DNA from: Micromonospora sp. HK10
GTDB lineage: Bacteria; Actinomycetota; Actinomycetes; Mycobacteriales; Micromonosporaceae
Direction of reading: 5' to 3'
Length of the DNA stretch: 49,428 bases
Assembly (NCBI RefSeq): GCF_000982955.1
Contig: NZ_KQ058867.1
Coordinates: 1-49,428 of the forward strand
The notes beneath the pieces are model-generated. The model searched no databases and had not been told where the DNA came from. It saw only the letters and a program-made list of their open reading frames with translations. This document shows positions 19,214 through 27,452 of this stretch, one piece after another. Both the position numbers and the translations under genes were made by a program. The stretch's first letter is position 1; each line of letters starts with the position of its first letter.

Positions 19214-19236
19214 CTTGCCTGTGTTGAGCAGGCAAG
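19214..19236 (-). promoter_or_regulatory. Hairpin in the phoX leader
   Basis: Perfect 8-bp arms CTTGCCTG (19214-19221) and CAGGCAAG (19229-19236) with a 7-nt loop, 20 nt upstream of the phoX start. Function unknown; it may stabilise the mRNA or modulate initiation. Confidence 0.4.
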
Positions 19237-19250
19237 CCGGGCCAGGGGAA

Positions 19251-19275
19251 CGGCGGCCGGCGGAAACGGCCGCCG
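19251..19275. other. Hairpin in the phoX-ftsK intergenic region
   Basis: Arms CGGCGGCCG (19251-19259) and CGGCCGCCG (19267-19275) around a 7-nt loop. It adjoins the candidate PHO box and lies between two divergent genes, so a terminator role is unlikely. Confidence 0.35.
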
Positions 19276-19296
19276 GAGGGTGAACAGTGCGCCAAC
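19275..19296 (-). promoter_or_regulatory. Candidate PHO box for phoX
   Basis: On the minus strand two adjacent 11-nt units, GTTGGCGCACT and GTTCACCCTCC, match the actinomycete PhoP direct-repeat pattern (GTTCACC per unit). The second is a full match and the first partial. They lie about 80 bp upstream of the phoX start. Confidence 0.45.
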
Positions 19297-19387
19297 GCTG
19301 CGTGCGGGCGCGTACTGTGCCGGGCCGGCGGGCGTCCGTTAGGGTTCCCCTCGATCGACAAGCGCGACGGCGTCGGAGGGCGGAGGC

Positions 19388-22087
19388 GTGGGCAGGCTCG
19401 CGACGGCGTACGGGCAGGCGCTGGCCCTGCACCGGCAGGCCGTGCGCCGCTGGGAGGCCGCCCGACGGCTGGTCACGGGTGCCGCGCCGGTGGCACCCGG
19501 CAGCCCCGAACTGGTGGCCCGGCTGGCCCGGCTCGGCACCGACCTGGCCGCCGCCGATCCCGCCACCGCCCGGCCCGCCGCCATCCCGGTGCCGGTACGG
19601 GTCGGCGAGGCGACCACCTTCGACGGCGGCTTCCCGGTGCTGGTCCCGCTGGGCGGCGGCACCCACCTGGCGGTCGACGCCGACGCCCGCGACCCGCGCG
19701 TCGGCGAGCTGCTGCGGGCCGTGGTGACCCGGCTGCTCGCCGCCGCGCCGCCCGGCACGGTCCGGGTCGCCGGCATCGACCCGGCCGCGTTCGGCGCCGC
19801 CTTCCTGCCGCTGCGCCCGCTGCTGGACGCCGGTGCGCTCGCCCCCACCGCCACCACCGTCACCGAGATGGCCGCCCTGCTCGACGAGGCGGAGCGGCAT
19901 GCCCGCGCCGCCCAGCAGGCCGTCCGGGACGACCAGGAACTGCTGCTCGTGGTGGCCGCGTCGGCACCGCCGCCGCGCGAGCTGGCCCGGCTCGCCGCGC
20001 TCACCCACGCCGGGCCGGCCGCCGCCGTCTGCGTGCTGCTCGCCGGCTATCCGGCCGCCGGACCGGCCGACGCGCCGCCGCCGCTGGGCGCCACCACCCA
20101 GCTGCGGCTGGGCGAGCGGTACGCGCGGGTCGGTGACCCGCCCGGCGCGCCGTTCAGTGTGGACGGCACCGGCCTGGCCGCTCCGGTGGTGTTCGACGGC
20201 GACCCGTCGCACGCCACCGTCACGGCGCTGGCCCGCCGGCTCGCGGCGGCCACCCGGGCGGCCGAGGCGGTCACCTTCGCCGACCTGCTGCCGGCGCGGC
20301 GCTGGACCGAGTCATCCGGCCCGGGGCTGCGTACCGTGCTCGGCCGGGCGGTGCGGGTGCCGGGGCCCGGCGGTCCGGCGGTGGCGTCACCGGGTGCCGG
20401 CCGGGAACCGGTCGTGGTGGCCTTTGACGACGCCACCCCGCACTGGCTGGTCGGCGGGCGCACCGGCGCGGGCAAGACGGTGCTGCTGCTCGACGTGCTC
20501 TACGGGCTGGCCGCCCGCTACGCCCCCACCGAGCTGCAACTGTTCCTGCTGGACTTCAAGGAGGGGGTCAGCTTCGCCGAGTTCGTGCCGACCGGGCACG
20601 ATCCGTCCTGGCTGCCGCACGCCCGGGCGGTCGGCATCGAGTCCGACCGCGAGTACGGCGTGGCCGTGCTGCGCGAGCTGAGCGACGAGCTGACCCGGCG
20701 GGCCGACCTGCTCAAGCGGTTCGGGGTCACCAAGCTCGCCGACCTGCCCGCCGCGCGCCGGCCACCCCGGATCGTCACCGTGATCGACGAGTTCCAGGTG
20801 CTCGTCGCCGGCCACGACGCGCTCGCCCGGCAGGCCGTCGACCTGCTCGAGGAGGTGGCCCGCAAGGGCCGCTCGTACGGCCTGCACCTGGTGCTGGCCA
20901 GCCAGAGCACCACCGGCATCGAGGCGCTCTACGGCCGCGCCGAGGCGATCTTCGGCCAGTTCCCGCTGCGGGTGGCGCTGCCCGGCGGGGCGGCCGTGCT
21001 GGACCCGTCGGGCGATCCCGCCGGGGCGCTGCCGATCGGCACCGCCGTGGTCAACACCGCCGGCGGCGCGGCCGGCGCGAACACCCAGGTCCGGTTCCCC
21101 GACGCGCACGCCGCCGCCGCCGACCTCGCCGCGCTGCGGCACGAGCTGTTCCAGGCCCGCCCGGCCGGCTCGGCGCCACCCACGGTCTTCCGGGGGTACG
21201 AGTCACCCCGGCTCGCCGACGACCCCGCCTGGGCGGCGCTGCGCCCGGGCGCCGGGGCGCCGCTGGCCCTGCTGGGCCGGACCGTGGACGTGGCCGGCAG
21301 CCCCGCCGGGTTCCGGCTGGACGCCACCCCCGGCCGGCACCTCGCCGTGGTGGGCACCGCCGCGACCGGCGCGCAGGTGCTCCGCTCGGCCACCCTCAGC
21401 CTGGCCCGCCAGCACGCCCCGAACACGGCGCGCTTCCTCTTCGCGCCGCTGGTCCCGGGCACCACCGACACCGCCGACGACCTGGCCATGACCCTGGCCG
21501 CGGCCGGCCACCCGGTGCGCCGCCTGGACGCCGCCGGGTTCCGCGCCTGCCTGGCCGAGCTGGCCGGCCCGCCAACCGCGACGGCCAGCGATCGAGCCGC
21601 GACGGTCGGCGACCCGGGCGGGGTGGCCGGCGACGACCCGGACCGGGCGGCCGGGGACAAGGGTGCGGCGGCCGGCGACCTGGGCGGGGCGCCGCTGGCC
21701 GCGATCCGGACCTACCTGGTGGTGTTCGGGGTGGACGCCGCTGCGGGCGTGCTGGCCGCGGCCGACCCGGTCACGTTCCGCTCCGGGCACGACGACCTGC
21801 GCGCGGTGCTGCGCGACGGGCCGACGCACGGCGTGCACCTGCTCGGCTGGTGGCGTGGACTGCGCCGGCTCGGCGACGACCTGGGTGGCAGCCAGCACCG
21901 CGACGACGTGGCCTGCCTGGTCGCGCTGAACGTGCCCGGCGCCGACCTCGGACTCCACCTCGGCGCGCACGATCTCGCGTACGCGCACCGGGACGGGCGG
22001 GCGTTGCTGGTCGACCGGCACGACCAGCGCACCACCCTGATCGTGCCGTTCGCCGGAGACGATGACGGGGACGGGGACGAGCGGTGA
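19388..22087 (+). CDS. FtsK/SpoIIIE-EccC-like ATPase
   Basis: An 899-residue soluble ATPase of the FtsK-HerA type. Walker A GGRTGAGKTVLLL lies near residues 355-364 and Walker B RIVTVIDEF near 461-469, followed by the arginine-finger region ARKGRSYGLHLVLASQS; LFLLDFKEGVSF is typical of FtsK/EccC. A second module from ~residue 620 has VVGTAATGAQVL where a P-loop should be, lacking Lys and Thr, so it is catalytically dead, as in the downstream ATPase domains of type VII EccC proteins. No membrane helices and no gamma (KOPS-reading) domain are visible, arguing against a chromosome translocase. A Gly/Asp repeat linker lies at ~735-770. The start has GGAGGC nearby; the stop overlaps the next gene (GTGA). 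Confidence 0.85.
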   Translation: MGRLATAYGQALALHRQAVRRWEAARRLVTGAAPVAPGSPELVARLARLGTDLAAADPATARPAAIPVPVRVGEATTFDGGFPVLVPLGGGTHLAVDADARDPRVGELLRAVVTRLLAAAPPGTVRVAGIDPAAFGAAFLPLRPLLDAGALAPTATTVTEMAALLDEAERHARAAQQAVRDDQELLLVVAASAPPPRELARLAALTHAGPAAAVCVLLAGYPAAGPADAPPPLGATTQLRLGERYARVGDPPGAPFSVDGTGLAAPVVFDGDPSHATVTALARRLAAATRAAEAVTFADLLPARRWTESSGPGLRTVLGRAVRVPGPGGPAVASPGAGREPVVVAFDDATPHWLVGGRTGAGKTVLLLDVLYGLAARYAPTELQLFLLDFKEGVSFAEFVPTGHDPSWLPHARAVGIESDREYGVAVLRELSDELTRRADLLKRFGVTKLADLPAARRPPRIVTVIDEFQVLVAGHDALARQAVDLLEEVARKGRSYGLHLVLASQSTTGIEALYGRAEAIFGQFPLRVALPGGAAVLDPSGDPAGALPIGTAVVNTAGGAAGANTQVRFPDAHAAAADLAALRHELFQARPAGSAPPTVFRGYESPRLADDPAWAALRPGAGAPLALLGRTVDVAGSPAGFRLDATPGRHLAVVGTAATGAQVLRSATLSLARQHAPNTARFLFAPLVPGTTDTADDLAMTLAAAGHPVRRLDAAGFRACLAELAGPPTATASDRAATVGDPGGVAGDDPDRAAGDKGAAAGDLGGAPLAAIRTYLVVFGVDAAAGVLAAADPVTFRSGHDDLRAVLRDGPTHGVHLLGWWRGLRRLGDDLGGSQHRDDVACLVALNVPGADLGLHLGAHDLAYAHRDGRALLVDRHDQRTTLIVPFAGDDDGDGDER

Positions 22088-23067
22088 GCTACCCGGAGTA
22101 CGCGGCCCTGGCCCGGGAACTGTCCGCCCGGCAGCGCGGCGGGGAGCAGGCGATCGCCGCCGAGGCGGAACAGCGGCGCGCCCTGCGGGCCGGTGTCGAC
22201 CAGCTCGGCCAGCGGCTCGCCGCGCAGGGGCAGCGCCTCGAGCAGCTCGGCCGGGCCATCGGAGCGGCCCCGCCGGCGACCACCGCGGAGCCGGTGGACC
22301 GGCCCGCCCCGGTGGCCGCCCCGCCCGGCGGGTCGGCCGGCGCCCCCGGGTCAGCCGGGCAGCCCTCGACGCCCGGGTCGCAACCGCCGGCCACCGGGTC
22401 GCGCGCGCGACCGCCGGCCACCGGGTCGCCCGGGCAACCGCCAGCTACCAGGTCGCCTGCGCAACCGCCAGCTACCGGGTCGCCTGCGCAACCGCCAGCT
22501 ACCGGGTTGCCCGCGCAACCGCCTGCTACGGGGTCGCCCGCGCAACCGCCGGCTACCGGGGCGGGGGCGACCGGCGGCGCAGCCGCCGCGCCGGGGCGGC
22601 CGGAGGTCGGGGCGTACCCCCAGGGGTCGCTGCCCGGGCCCCGGGCGGGTGACGCGGCGACGGAGCTGGCGGCGGCCCGGCAGCTCGCCGACGAGGCCGA
22701 CCGGTACGGCCAGCAGGCCGAGGCGCTGGCGCACCGGCCCGTGCTGCTGCCCACCTGGTCGCCGCTCGGCCGCGCCGTCGGGGTATACGTCGCCTGCGCG
22801 CTGACCGGCTCGGTGCTGATGCTCGCCACCCTGGTCGGCTCGCCGCTGCCGGTGAGTGGGCTGGACCTGGTGGCCGCCGGCGCGTGCGCCGGGGTGCCGC
22901 TGCTGTCCTTCCTCGTCGGACAGCTCGTGCTGGCCCGGTGGGGCCGACCGGTGCTCGGCGGTGACCCCCCGCCGGCGCGGTACGTGCCGCTCGGCTTCGT
23001 CCTCTGTGCCCTGCTCTCCTCCGGCCTGTTCTGCCTCTACCTGGTGGCCTTCCGCCTGTTGCGTTGA
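22084..23067 (+). CDS. Coiled-coil / Pro-repeat / three-TM membrane protein
   Basis: A 327-residue protein translationally coupled to the ATPase gene (GTGA overlap). Residues ~1-65 are a charged helical, probably coiled-coil, region (QRRALRAGVDQLGQRLAAQ). Residues ~99-159 are a 9-residue repeat, SPAQPPATG. A second helical stretch (ATELAAARQLADEADRYGQQ) follows, then three transmembrane helices (VYVACALTGSVLMLATLV; AAGACAGVPLLSFLVGQLV; LGFVLCALLSSGLFCLYLVA). It has no known domain. Its position suggests it anchors or docks the FtsK-like ATPase at the membrane. The repeat is probably a flexible spacer. Confidence 0.75.
   Translation: MSYPEYAALARELSARQRGGEQAIAAEAEQRRALRAGVDQLGQRLAAQGQRLEQLGRAIGAAPPATTAEPVDRPAPVAAPPGGSAGAPGSAGQPSTPGSQPPATGSRARPPATGSPGQPPATRSPAQPPATGSPAQPPATGLPAQPPATGSPAQPPATGAGATGGAAAAPGRPEVGAYPQGSLPGPRAGDAATELAAARQLADEADRYGQQAEALAHRPVLLPTWSPLGRAVGVYVACALTGSVLMLATLVGSPLPVSGLDLVAAGACAGVPLLSFLVGQLVLARWGRPVLGGDPPPARYVPLGFVLCALLSSGLFCLYLVAFRLLR
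22378..22560 (+). repeat. In-frame 27-bp minisatellite coding (SPAQPPATG)n
   Basis: Six 27-bp units (22399-22425, 22426-22452, 22453-22479, 22480-22506, 22507-22533, 22534-22560) plus a 21-bp partial unit from 22378. Units 3 and 4 are identical, indicating recent expansion. The period is a multiple of three, so copy-number changes would keep the frame. Confidence 0.92.
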
Positions 23068-23096
23068 CCCGTGCCGGCCCGCTCGCGCCGAGCGCT

Positions 23097-23159
23097 GCCG
23101 GCCGGCTCGCGTAGGCTGCTCGCGCCGCCGTGGGCCGCCGGCCGGCTCGCGTAGGCTGC
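23097..23159 (+). promoter_or_regulatory. Duplicated 23-bp block with -10-like TAGGCT before the DUF6244-like gene
   Basis: The block ending GGCTCGCGTAGGCTGC occurs at 23097-23119 and 23137-23159 (40-bp offset), each carrying TAGGCT, a good actinobacterial -10. The second copy places a start site about 20 nt before the ribosome binding site of the next gene. Duplicate promoters or operator copies are plausible. Confidence 0.45.
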
Positions 23160-23184
23160 GGGGCAGGCGAGCAGGGGAGGACGC

Positions 23185-23448
23185 GTGAGCGCGGCGCAGA
23201 TCATCACGCGGCTGGCGGCGGCCGCCCAGAAGCTGGACGAGGCGAAGGCCAAGGCCGCCGCGGCGGCGCAGGACGCCGCTGAGGCGCGGGCGCTGGTCGC
23301 CGGCGCTCTGGAAGGGGTGGCGGCCGGGCCGCTGATCGGCGTCATCGACGCCTACCGGCAGGCGCTCGCGCAGGCCGCGCAGGGCGGCGAGCCGGCCCGC
23401 CAGCACCTCCAGGAGACCATCGCCCGGGTGCGCGCGCTGGGCAGCTGA
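23185..23448 (+). CDS. Small helical protein, DUF6244-like
   Basis: An 87-residue protein from GTG 23185 with GGGGAGG 4 nt upstream. It is almost entirely alpha-helical, with an Ala/Lys/Glu-rich coiled-coil segment (KLDEAKAKAAAAAQDAAEA) and a second helix (IDAYRQALAQAAQ). It fits a family I know as DUF6244 in Micromonosporaceae. The size and helical hairpin layout are loosely like WXG100 proteins, but no WxG motif is present. It lies directly after the ATPase/membrane-protein pair and may be their partner or substrate; this is inference. Confidence 0.65.
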   Translation: MSAAQIITRLAAAAQKLDEAKAKAAAAAQDAAEARALVAGALEGVAAGPLIGVIDAYRQALAQAAQGGEPARQHLQETIARVRALGS

Positions 23449-23716
23449 CCGACCGGGCACCGGCGACCGGGCCCGGGGAGCGGCGGACAACTATCCGACA
23501 CCCGCCCGGCCGGACCTGCCGCGATGCGCCACCCGGAGGGTACGTGGTGGCGGCACCCATTCGCGGACGGTAATGTGCTGCGTCGTCGTAACCGCTTCCG
23601 CTGTTCGGCGCCGTTGTCGCGATCGCATCCTCCCGACGGGCCGGCCCGGCCGTCCGTCGGATCCACCGTTCCCGCACCACGCCCGCCGCGTCGGTCGCAC
23701 CAGACGAGGAGCCCGA

Positions 23717-25930
23717 GTGTCCACCGAGGAGCAACGGCTGATCCGGCCGGCGGACGTGCCGGACACCGGCGAACCGGAGACCCCCGGGTGGGAGCGGCGG
23801 TTCGCCGACCGTCCGCTCGGCTATCCGAACGCGCTGGTCTGGCTGCGCGCCGGCATGCTGCGGGACTGGCGCGGGGTGCTCGGCGCGTTCGTGGCCACCT
23901 GGTTCTACGTGCCGCTGGCCCTGCTCGCCGCCGTCTGGCTCGGCATCGTGGGTGGCCTGGCGGGGCTCTTCGTCGGCGGCGGCCAGACCGGCGACCAGGT
24001 GCCGGCCGTGCTGCGCGACGCGCCGCTGGTCGGTCCGCTGCTCGACGCCTTCCTCACCCGCTCGGGCGGGCTGACCGGCGGTTTCCTCTGCTTCCTGCTG
24101 GGTTTCCTGGTCGGTTTCCTGGCCGTGCTGGTGCTGCCCTGGCGCGGCGCGTTCGACGAGCCGGCCAACCTGCTGACCGGGCTGGCCGGGGTGGTGCTGG
24201 CCGCCGTCCTGGTCGGTCTCCTCTACACCCTGGCCCGGGTGGTCCTGGAGCCGTGGTTCCTGGCCGTGTCCGGCGCCCGCCGGCTCAGCCGGCGGGAGGC
24301 CGACCGGCTGCGACCCCTCCTCGCGGACTGCGCCCGCCGGCTCGACCTGCCCAACGTGCCCCGCCTGCTGATCGAGGACGACCCGGTGCTGACCAACGCC
24401 CGGGCGTACGCCCGGCACGTGGTGGTGAGCACCGCCCTGCTCGACGAACCGGACGAGAACATCGCGGCGCTGCTCAGTCACGAGCTGGTGCACTGGCGGA
24501 CCGGGGACGAGGTGACCGGCGCGTTCATCCGGGGGGTCGGGCTGCCGCTCGTGCTGGTGCACGCGATCCCCAGCTGGCTGATGCGACGGTTCCCGCATCC
24601 GGCCACCGACTTCGTGGTCTTCCTGGTCTTCTGGCCGGTGCTGGTGACCATGCGGTTCCTGGTGCTGCCCGCCCACCGGCGCGACGTCCGCGCCGCCGAG
24701 TACCGCGCCGACGAGGGCGCCGTGCTCGCCGGCCACGCCGCCGGCATGCGCGCCCTGCTGGAGCGGCGCCGCTCGTTCGAGACCGGACGCAGCGGCTGGG
24801 ACGAGGCGGTCTGTGCCACCCACCCGCCGGCGGAGCTGCGCCTGGACCGGTTGGAGCAGCTCACCGGCCCGGACGGGGTCGGCGAGGCGGCGACCGACGA
24901 CGGCGCGGCCCGCCGGCGCGAGCTGTTCGGGGCGCCGGCGTCGCCGGGACCCCGGCGGGCCTGGCTGGTGGCGGCGGTGCTCGTGGTGGCGAGCTGCCTC
25001 GGTGGTGGCGCGCTCACGGCCGCCCAGTGGATGTTCTACCGGCCGGAAGCGGCGGTCGACGGCTACTTCGACGCCCTGGGCGACCGCGACGCCCGGGACG
25101 CCCTCGGGTCGCTGACCGCGGACGCCCGTGCGGAGGTCGGCAACGAGGAACAGCTGGTCCGGATGGTCGGGGCGAAGGACTACCAGCCGCCGACCGACGT
25201 GCGGGTGACCGCGGTCGAGCGCGACGGCGACGAGGCGACCGCCACGATCTCCTACGTCCTGGCCGGCACGCGGGCGACCGCGCAGCTGCCGTTGCGCCGC
25301 GACGACCGGGCCACCCTCGGGCTCTTCCACCGCTGGCGGGTCGCCGCCGCGCCGGCCGGGCTCTCCGTGCCGGGCGGGCCGGCCGGGCTGACCGTCGCAG
25401 GGGTGCCGGCGGTCGCCGGCCCGGAGGGCGGTCGGGTGGCGCTGCTGCCCGGGAGCTACCCGGTCGCCGGCCCACGTGACGCGCTGACCGAGATCCCGCC
25501 GCAGGTCGTCCTGGCGCTGCCCGGTGCGGGGCAGGTGGCCGGCGCGGACCTGCTGCGGCCGACCCTCGCGCCGGGCGCGCAGGCGGCCGCCGAGGAGGGC
25601 GTGCGGGCCTGGCTGGACGGCTGCGCCGCGCAGCGGGTGGTCAATCCGTCCGGCTGTCCCTTCACGTACTACAGCGGCAACACCGTGAAGCGGATCGCCT
25701 GGAAGATCGAGAAGGTGCCGGAGCTTCAGGTCGAGCTCTCCGACGAGGGCGGTAAGCCGGTGGCCGTGGTCTCCACGGTGGACGGCGGGCAGGGCTCGGC
25801 CCGGGCGACCGGGGTGGAGGAGAATTACTTCACCGGCAACCGTTCCTTCGCCGAAGACGTGACCTTCCGGGTCCGGGGCGTGCTGACCCTGGTGGACGGC
25901 AAGCCGACGTTCCGCCCGGACGCCGGATGA
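23717..25930 (+). CDS. Membrane M48-family metallopeptidase with extracytoplasmic C-terminal domain
   Basis: A 737-residue protein. After a short cytoplasmic N-terminus come several membrane helices, then an M48 zinc peptidase domain: HELVH (His255, Glu256, His259) and EYRAD (Glu328, the likely third ligand). Another membrane helix follows near residue 415 (AAVLVVASCLGGGALTAAQW), then a ~300-residue exported region beginning VDGYFDALGDRDARDAL, which resembles NTF2-like domains of lipoproteins. M48 enzymes (HtpX, Ste24) cleave membrane or peptide substrates. GTG 23717 is chosen for GAGGAG upstream and because homology starts soon after. The stop overlaps the next gene by ATGA. The C-terminal fusion is unusual for HtpX. 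Confidence 0.85.
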   Translation: MSTEEQRLIRPADVPDTGEPETPGWERRFADRPLGYPNALVWLRAGMLRDWRGVLGAFVATWFYVPLALLAAVWLGIVGGLAGLFVGGGQTGDQVPAVLRDAPLVGPLLDAFLTRSGGLTGGFLCFLLGFLVGFLAVLVLPWRGAFDEPANLLTGLAGVVLAAVLVGLLYTLARVVLEPWFLAVSGARRLSRREADRLRPLLADCARRLDLPNVPRLLIEDDPVLTNARAYARHVVVSTALLDEPDENIAALLSHELVHWRTGDEVTGAFIRGVGLPLVLVHAIPSWLMRRFPHPATDFVVFLVFWPVLVTMRFLVLPAHRRDVRAAEYRADEGAVLAGHAAGMRALLERRRSFETGRSGWDEAVCATHPPAELRLDRLEQLTGPDGVGEAATDDGAARRRELFGAPASPGPRRAWLVAAVLVVASCLGGGALTAAQWMFYRPEAAVDGYFDALGDRDARDALGSLTADARAEVGNEEQLVRMVGAKDYQPPTDVRVTAVERDGDEATATISYVLAGTRATAQLPLRRDDRATLGLFHRWRVAAAPAGLSVPGGPAGLTVAGVPAVAGPEGGRVALLPGSYPVAGPRDALTEIPPQVVLALPGAGQVAGADLLRPTLAPGAQAAAEEGVRAWLDGCAAQRVVNPSGCPFTYYSGNTVKRIAWKIEKVPELQVELSDEGGKPVAVVSTVDGGQGSARATGVEENYFTGNRSFAEDVTFRVRGVLTLVDGKPTFRPDAG

Positions 25931-26343
25931 CCGCGGAGAGGAGACCGGTGACCGGATCGTCGCCCCGCCCCGGAGAGCCGGTCCGCCTGCTGCTGGCGCC
26001 GCGTGCCGGCCGCCCGCCGGCCGTGCCGCTGCTGGCCTGGCTGCACCGTCGCCCGGAGTTCCGCGCGGCGGTACGGGACCCGGCGGCGGGCCGGGGCGGC
26101 CGACCGGGCTTCAGCGACGCGGTGATCATCGCGGTGGTGGCCCAGGGCCTGCTGCCGGGACTGTTCAATCTGCTCCAGTCCTGGGTCGATCAGCAGCGCA
26201 CCGAGGTCAGCGTGCGCCTGCAGGTGGGCGACGCCGAGGTGGAGCTCCAGGTCAACGGCCGCACCGATGCCGGAAAGCTGCTGGAGCAGGCGACCCGCGC
26301 GCTGCCCCGGTCCGGCCAGGACGGGGACGGCCGGCCCGCCTGA
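25927..26343 (+). CDS. EACC1-like (effector-associated constant component) protein
   Basis: A 138-residue protein coupled to the peptidase gene (ATGA overlap). A GTG at 25948 with GAGAGGAG upstream is an alternative start. The layout fits the EACC1 family of actinobacterial conflict-system accessory proteins: an N-terminal strand and helix (LLAWLHRRPEFRAAV), a central hydrophobic helix (FSDAVIIAVVAQGLLPGLF), a helix ending in W, then paired strands (EVSVRLQVGDAEVELQVNG) and a final helix (LLEQATRAL). EACC1 proteins are encoded beside effectors such as proteases. The assignment comes from recalled pattern and coupling, not a search. The last codons form the first unit of a ~26-bp repeat that continues past the stop. 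Confidence 0.6.
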   Translation: MTAERRPVTGSSPRPGEPVRLLLAPRAGRPPAVPLLAWLHRRPEFRAAVRDPAAGRGGRPGFSDAVIIAVVAQGLLPGLFNLLQSWVDQQRTEVSVRLQVGDAEVELQVNGRTDAGKLLEQATRALPRSGQDGDGRPA

Positions 26344-26430
26344 GCGCGCCCCACGGCCGCCCGCCTGAGCGCGCCGCACGGCCGGCCCGCCGGGACGCCC
26401 TCACAGCCGGCCCGCCTGAGCGCGCCCTGC
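26329..26430 (+). repeat. Degenerate ~26-bp tandem repeat (4 copies) spanning a stop codon
   Basis: Units start at about 26329, 26355, 26380 and 26405 and share GGCCGGCCCGCCTGAGCGCG. In the first unit the TGA is the stop of the EACC1-like gene. Copies 3 and 4 are more diverged. Confidence 0.8.
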
Positions 26431-26470
26431 GGGCCGGCCAGGGCCGGCGGCTGCCGGGCGGGCCCGCAGG
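26426..26470 (+). terminator. Hairpin after the M48/EACC1-like operon
   Basis: Perfect 10-bp arms CCTGCGGGCC (26426-26435) and GGCCCGCAGG (26461-26470). The 25-nt GC-rich loop between them can fold further. There is no U-tract. Confidence 0.55.
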
Positions 26471-26636
26471 CCGTGCCGATTCGCCGGTTTGTGCCTCCCG
26501 CGCGACAACGGGTTACCCGCGCGTAACTTTTCATTGACGTGTGTGAAATCGGACACGCATCATCGTTCCCACGATCGATCGGATCCCACCCGTCTCCTCC
26601 CGGTCAACCCGGGTGCCTCCCACCGGAGGTGCAGCC

Positions 26637-27452
26637 ATGCTGCTCCGAACGATCCTCGCCGCCACCACCGCCGTCACCGCCCTGCTGGTTCCCGCCGTCG
26701 CCGCCCAGGCCGCGTCGCCCCAGCGCGCAGCCGCCACCACGACCACCGTCCCCACAGCCGCCGATCCGGCCGACCTGCCGCTCGCCGCGGCCGGCGCCAA
26801 TCCGGTCGTCGTGGTCGGCGGCCTGATCGGCATCTCCATCGCGTACGAGCCGATCGCCGCCCGGCTGCGGGCCGACGGCTACCGGGTGTCGATCTACCAA
26901 CTGCCGAACCTCGGCTTCGGCGACATCCGCGAGTCCGCCCGCGCCCTGTCGTACTACCTGGACCAGGTCCGGGCCGCCACCGGGGCCGCCAAGGTGGACC
27001 TGGTGACCCACTCGGAGGGCGGCCTAGTCAGCCGCTGGTACATCAACTTCCTCGGCGGCGCCGACAAGGTCGACCACTACATCAGCCTGGGCACCCCGCA
27101 GCGGGGCACCTACGTCGCCAACCTCATCAACTTCCTCGGCCTGGGTAGCTGCGTCGGCATCGTCGCCTGCCAGCAGATGAGCGCCGGGTCGGCCTTCCTG
27201 GCCGAACTCAACGCCGGCGACGACACCCCGGGCGCGGTGCGCTGGACCACCGTGCGGACCTGGCAGGACGAACTGGTGCAGCCGATCGGCACCGCCACCC
27301 TCCTCGACGGCGCGACCAACGTCCTGGTGCAGGGCGCGTGCCCGCTGCGGGTGGTCGGCCACCTCGGCCTGGTCCTCGACGGCACCACGTACTCGATCGT
27401 CCGGCAGGCGCTCGCGGGCGCCGCGATCCGCCCCAACTGCTTCGCCCTCTGA
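26637..27452 (+). CDS. Secreted triacylglycerol lipase/esterase
   Basis: About 271 residues: a Sec signal peptide (LLRTILAATTAVTALLVPAVAAQA) and an alpha/beta-hydrolase of the LipA/EstA type. The nucleophile elbow is THSEGG (Ser126 from ATG 26637), with Thr instead of the usual Gly or Ala at the first position. The oxyanion strand is NPVVVVGGLIG. The likely catalytic His is in VVGHLGLV, and four cysteines in the mature part (SCVGIVACQ, GACPL, PNCFAL) could form two disulfides. It hydrolyses lipid esters outside the cell. ATG 26637 is chosen for GGAGGTG 5 nt upstream; a GTG at 26613 is in frame but lies before that site. The upstream region is comparatively A/T-rich and likely holds the promoter. 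Confidence 0.85.
   Translation: MLLRTILAATTAVTALLVPAVAAQAASPQRAAATTTTVPTAADPADLPLAAAGANPVVVVGGLIGISIAYEPIAARLRADGYRVSIYQLPNLGFGDIRESARALSYYLDQVRAATGAAKVDLVTHSEGGLVSRWYINFLGGADKVDHYISLGTPQRGTYVANLINFLGLGSCVGIVACQQMSAGSAFLAELNAGDDTPGAVRWTTVRTWQDELVQPIGTATLLDGATNVLVQGACPLRVVGHLGLVLDGTTYSIVRQALAGAAIRPNCFAL

Noticed and set aside
22378..22560. Regular 27-bp repeats considered as a CRISPR array
   Set aside because: Units are contiguous with no spacers, lie in frame within a gene and encode SPAQPPATG repeats.
23185..23448. Small helical protein considered as a WXG100 (ESX) substrate
   Set aside because: There is no WxG motif and no C-terminal YxxxD/E signal; only the size and helical content are similar.
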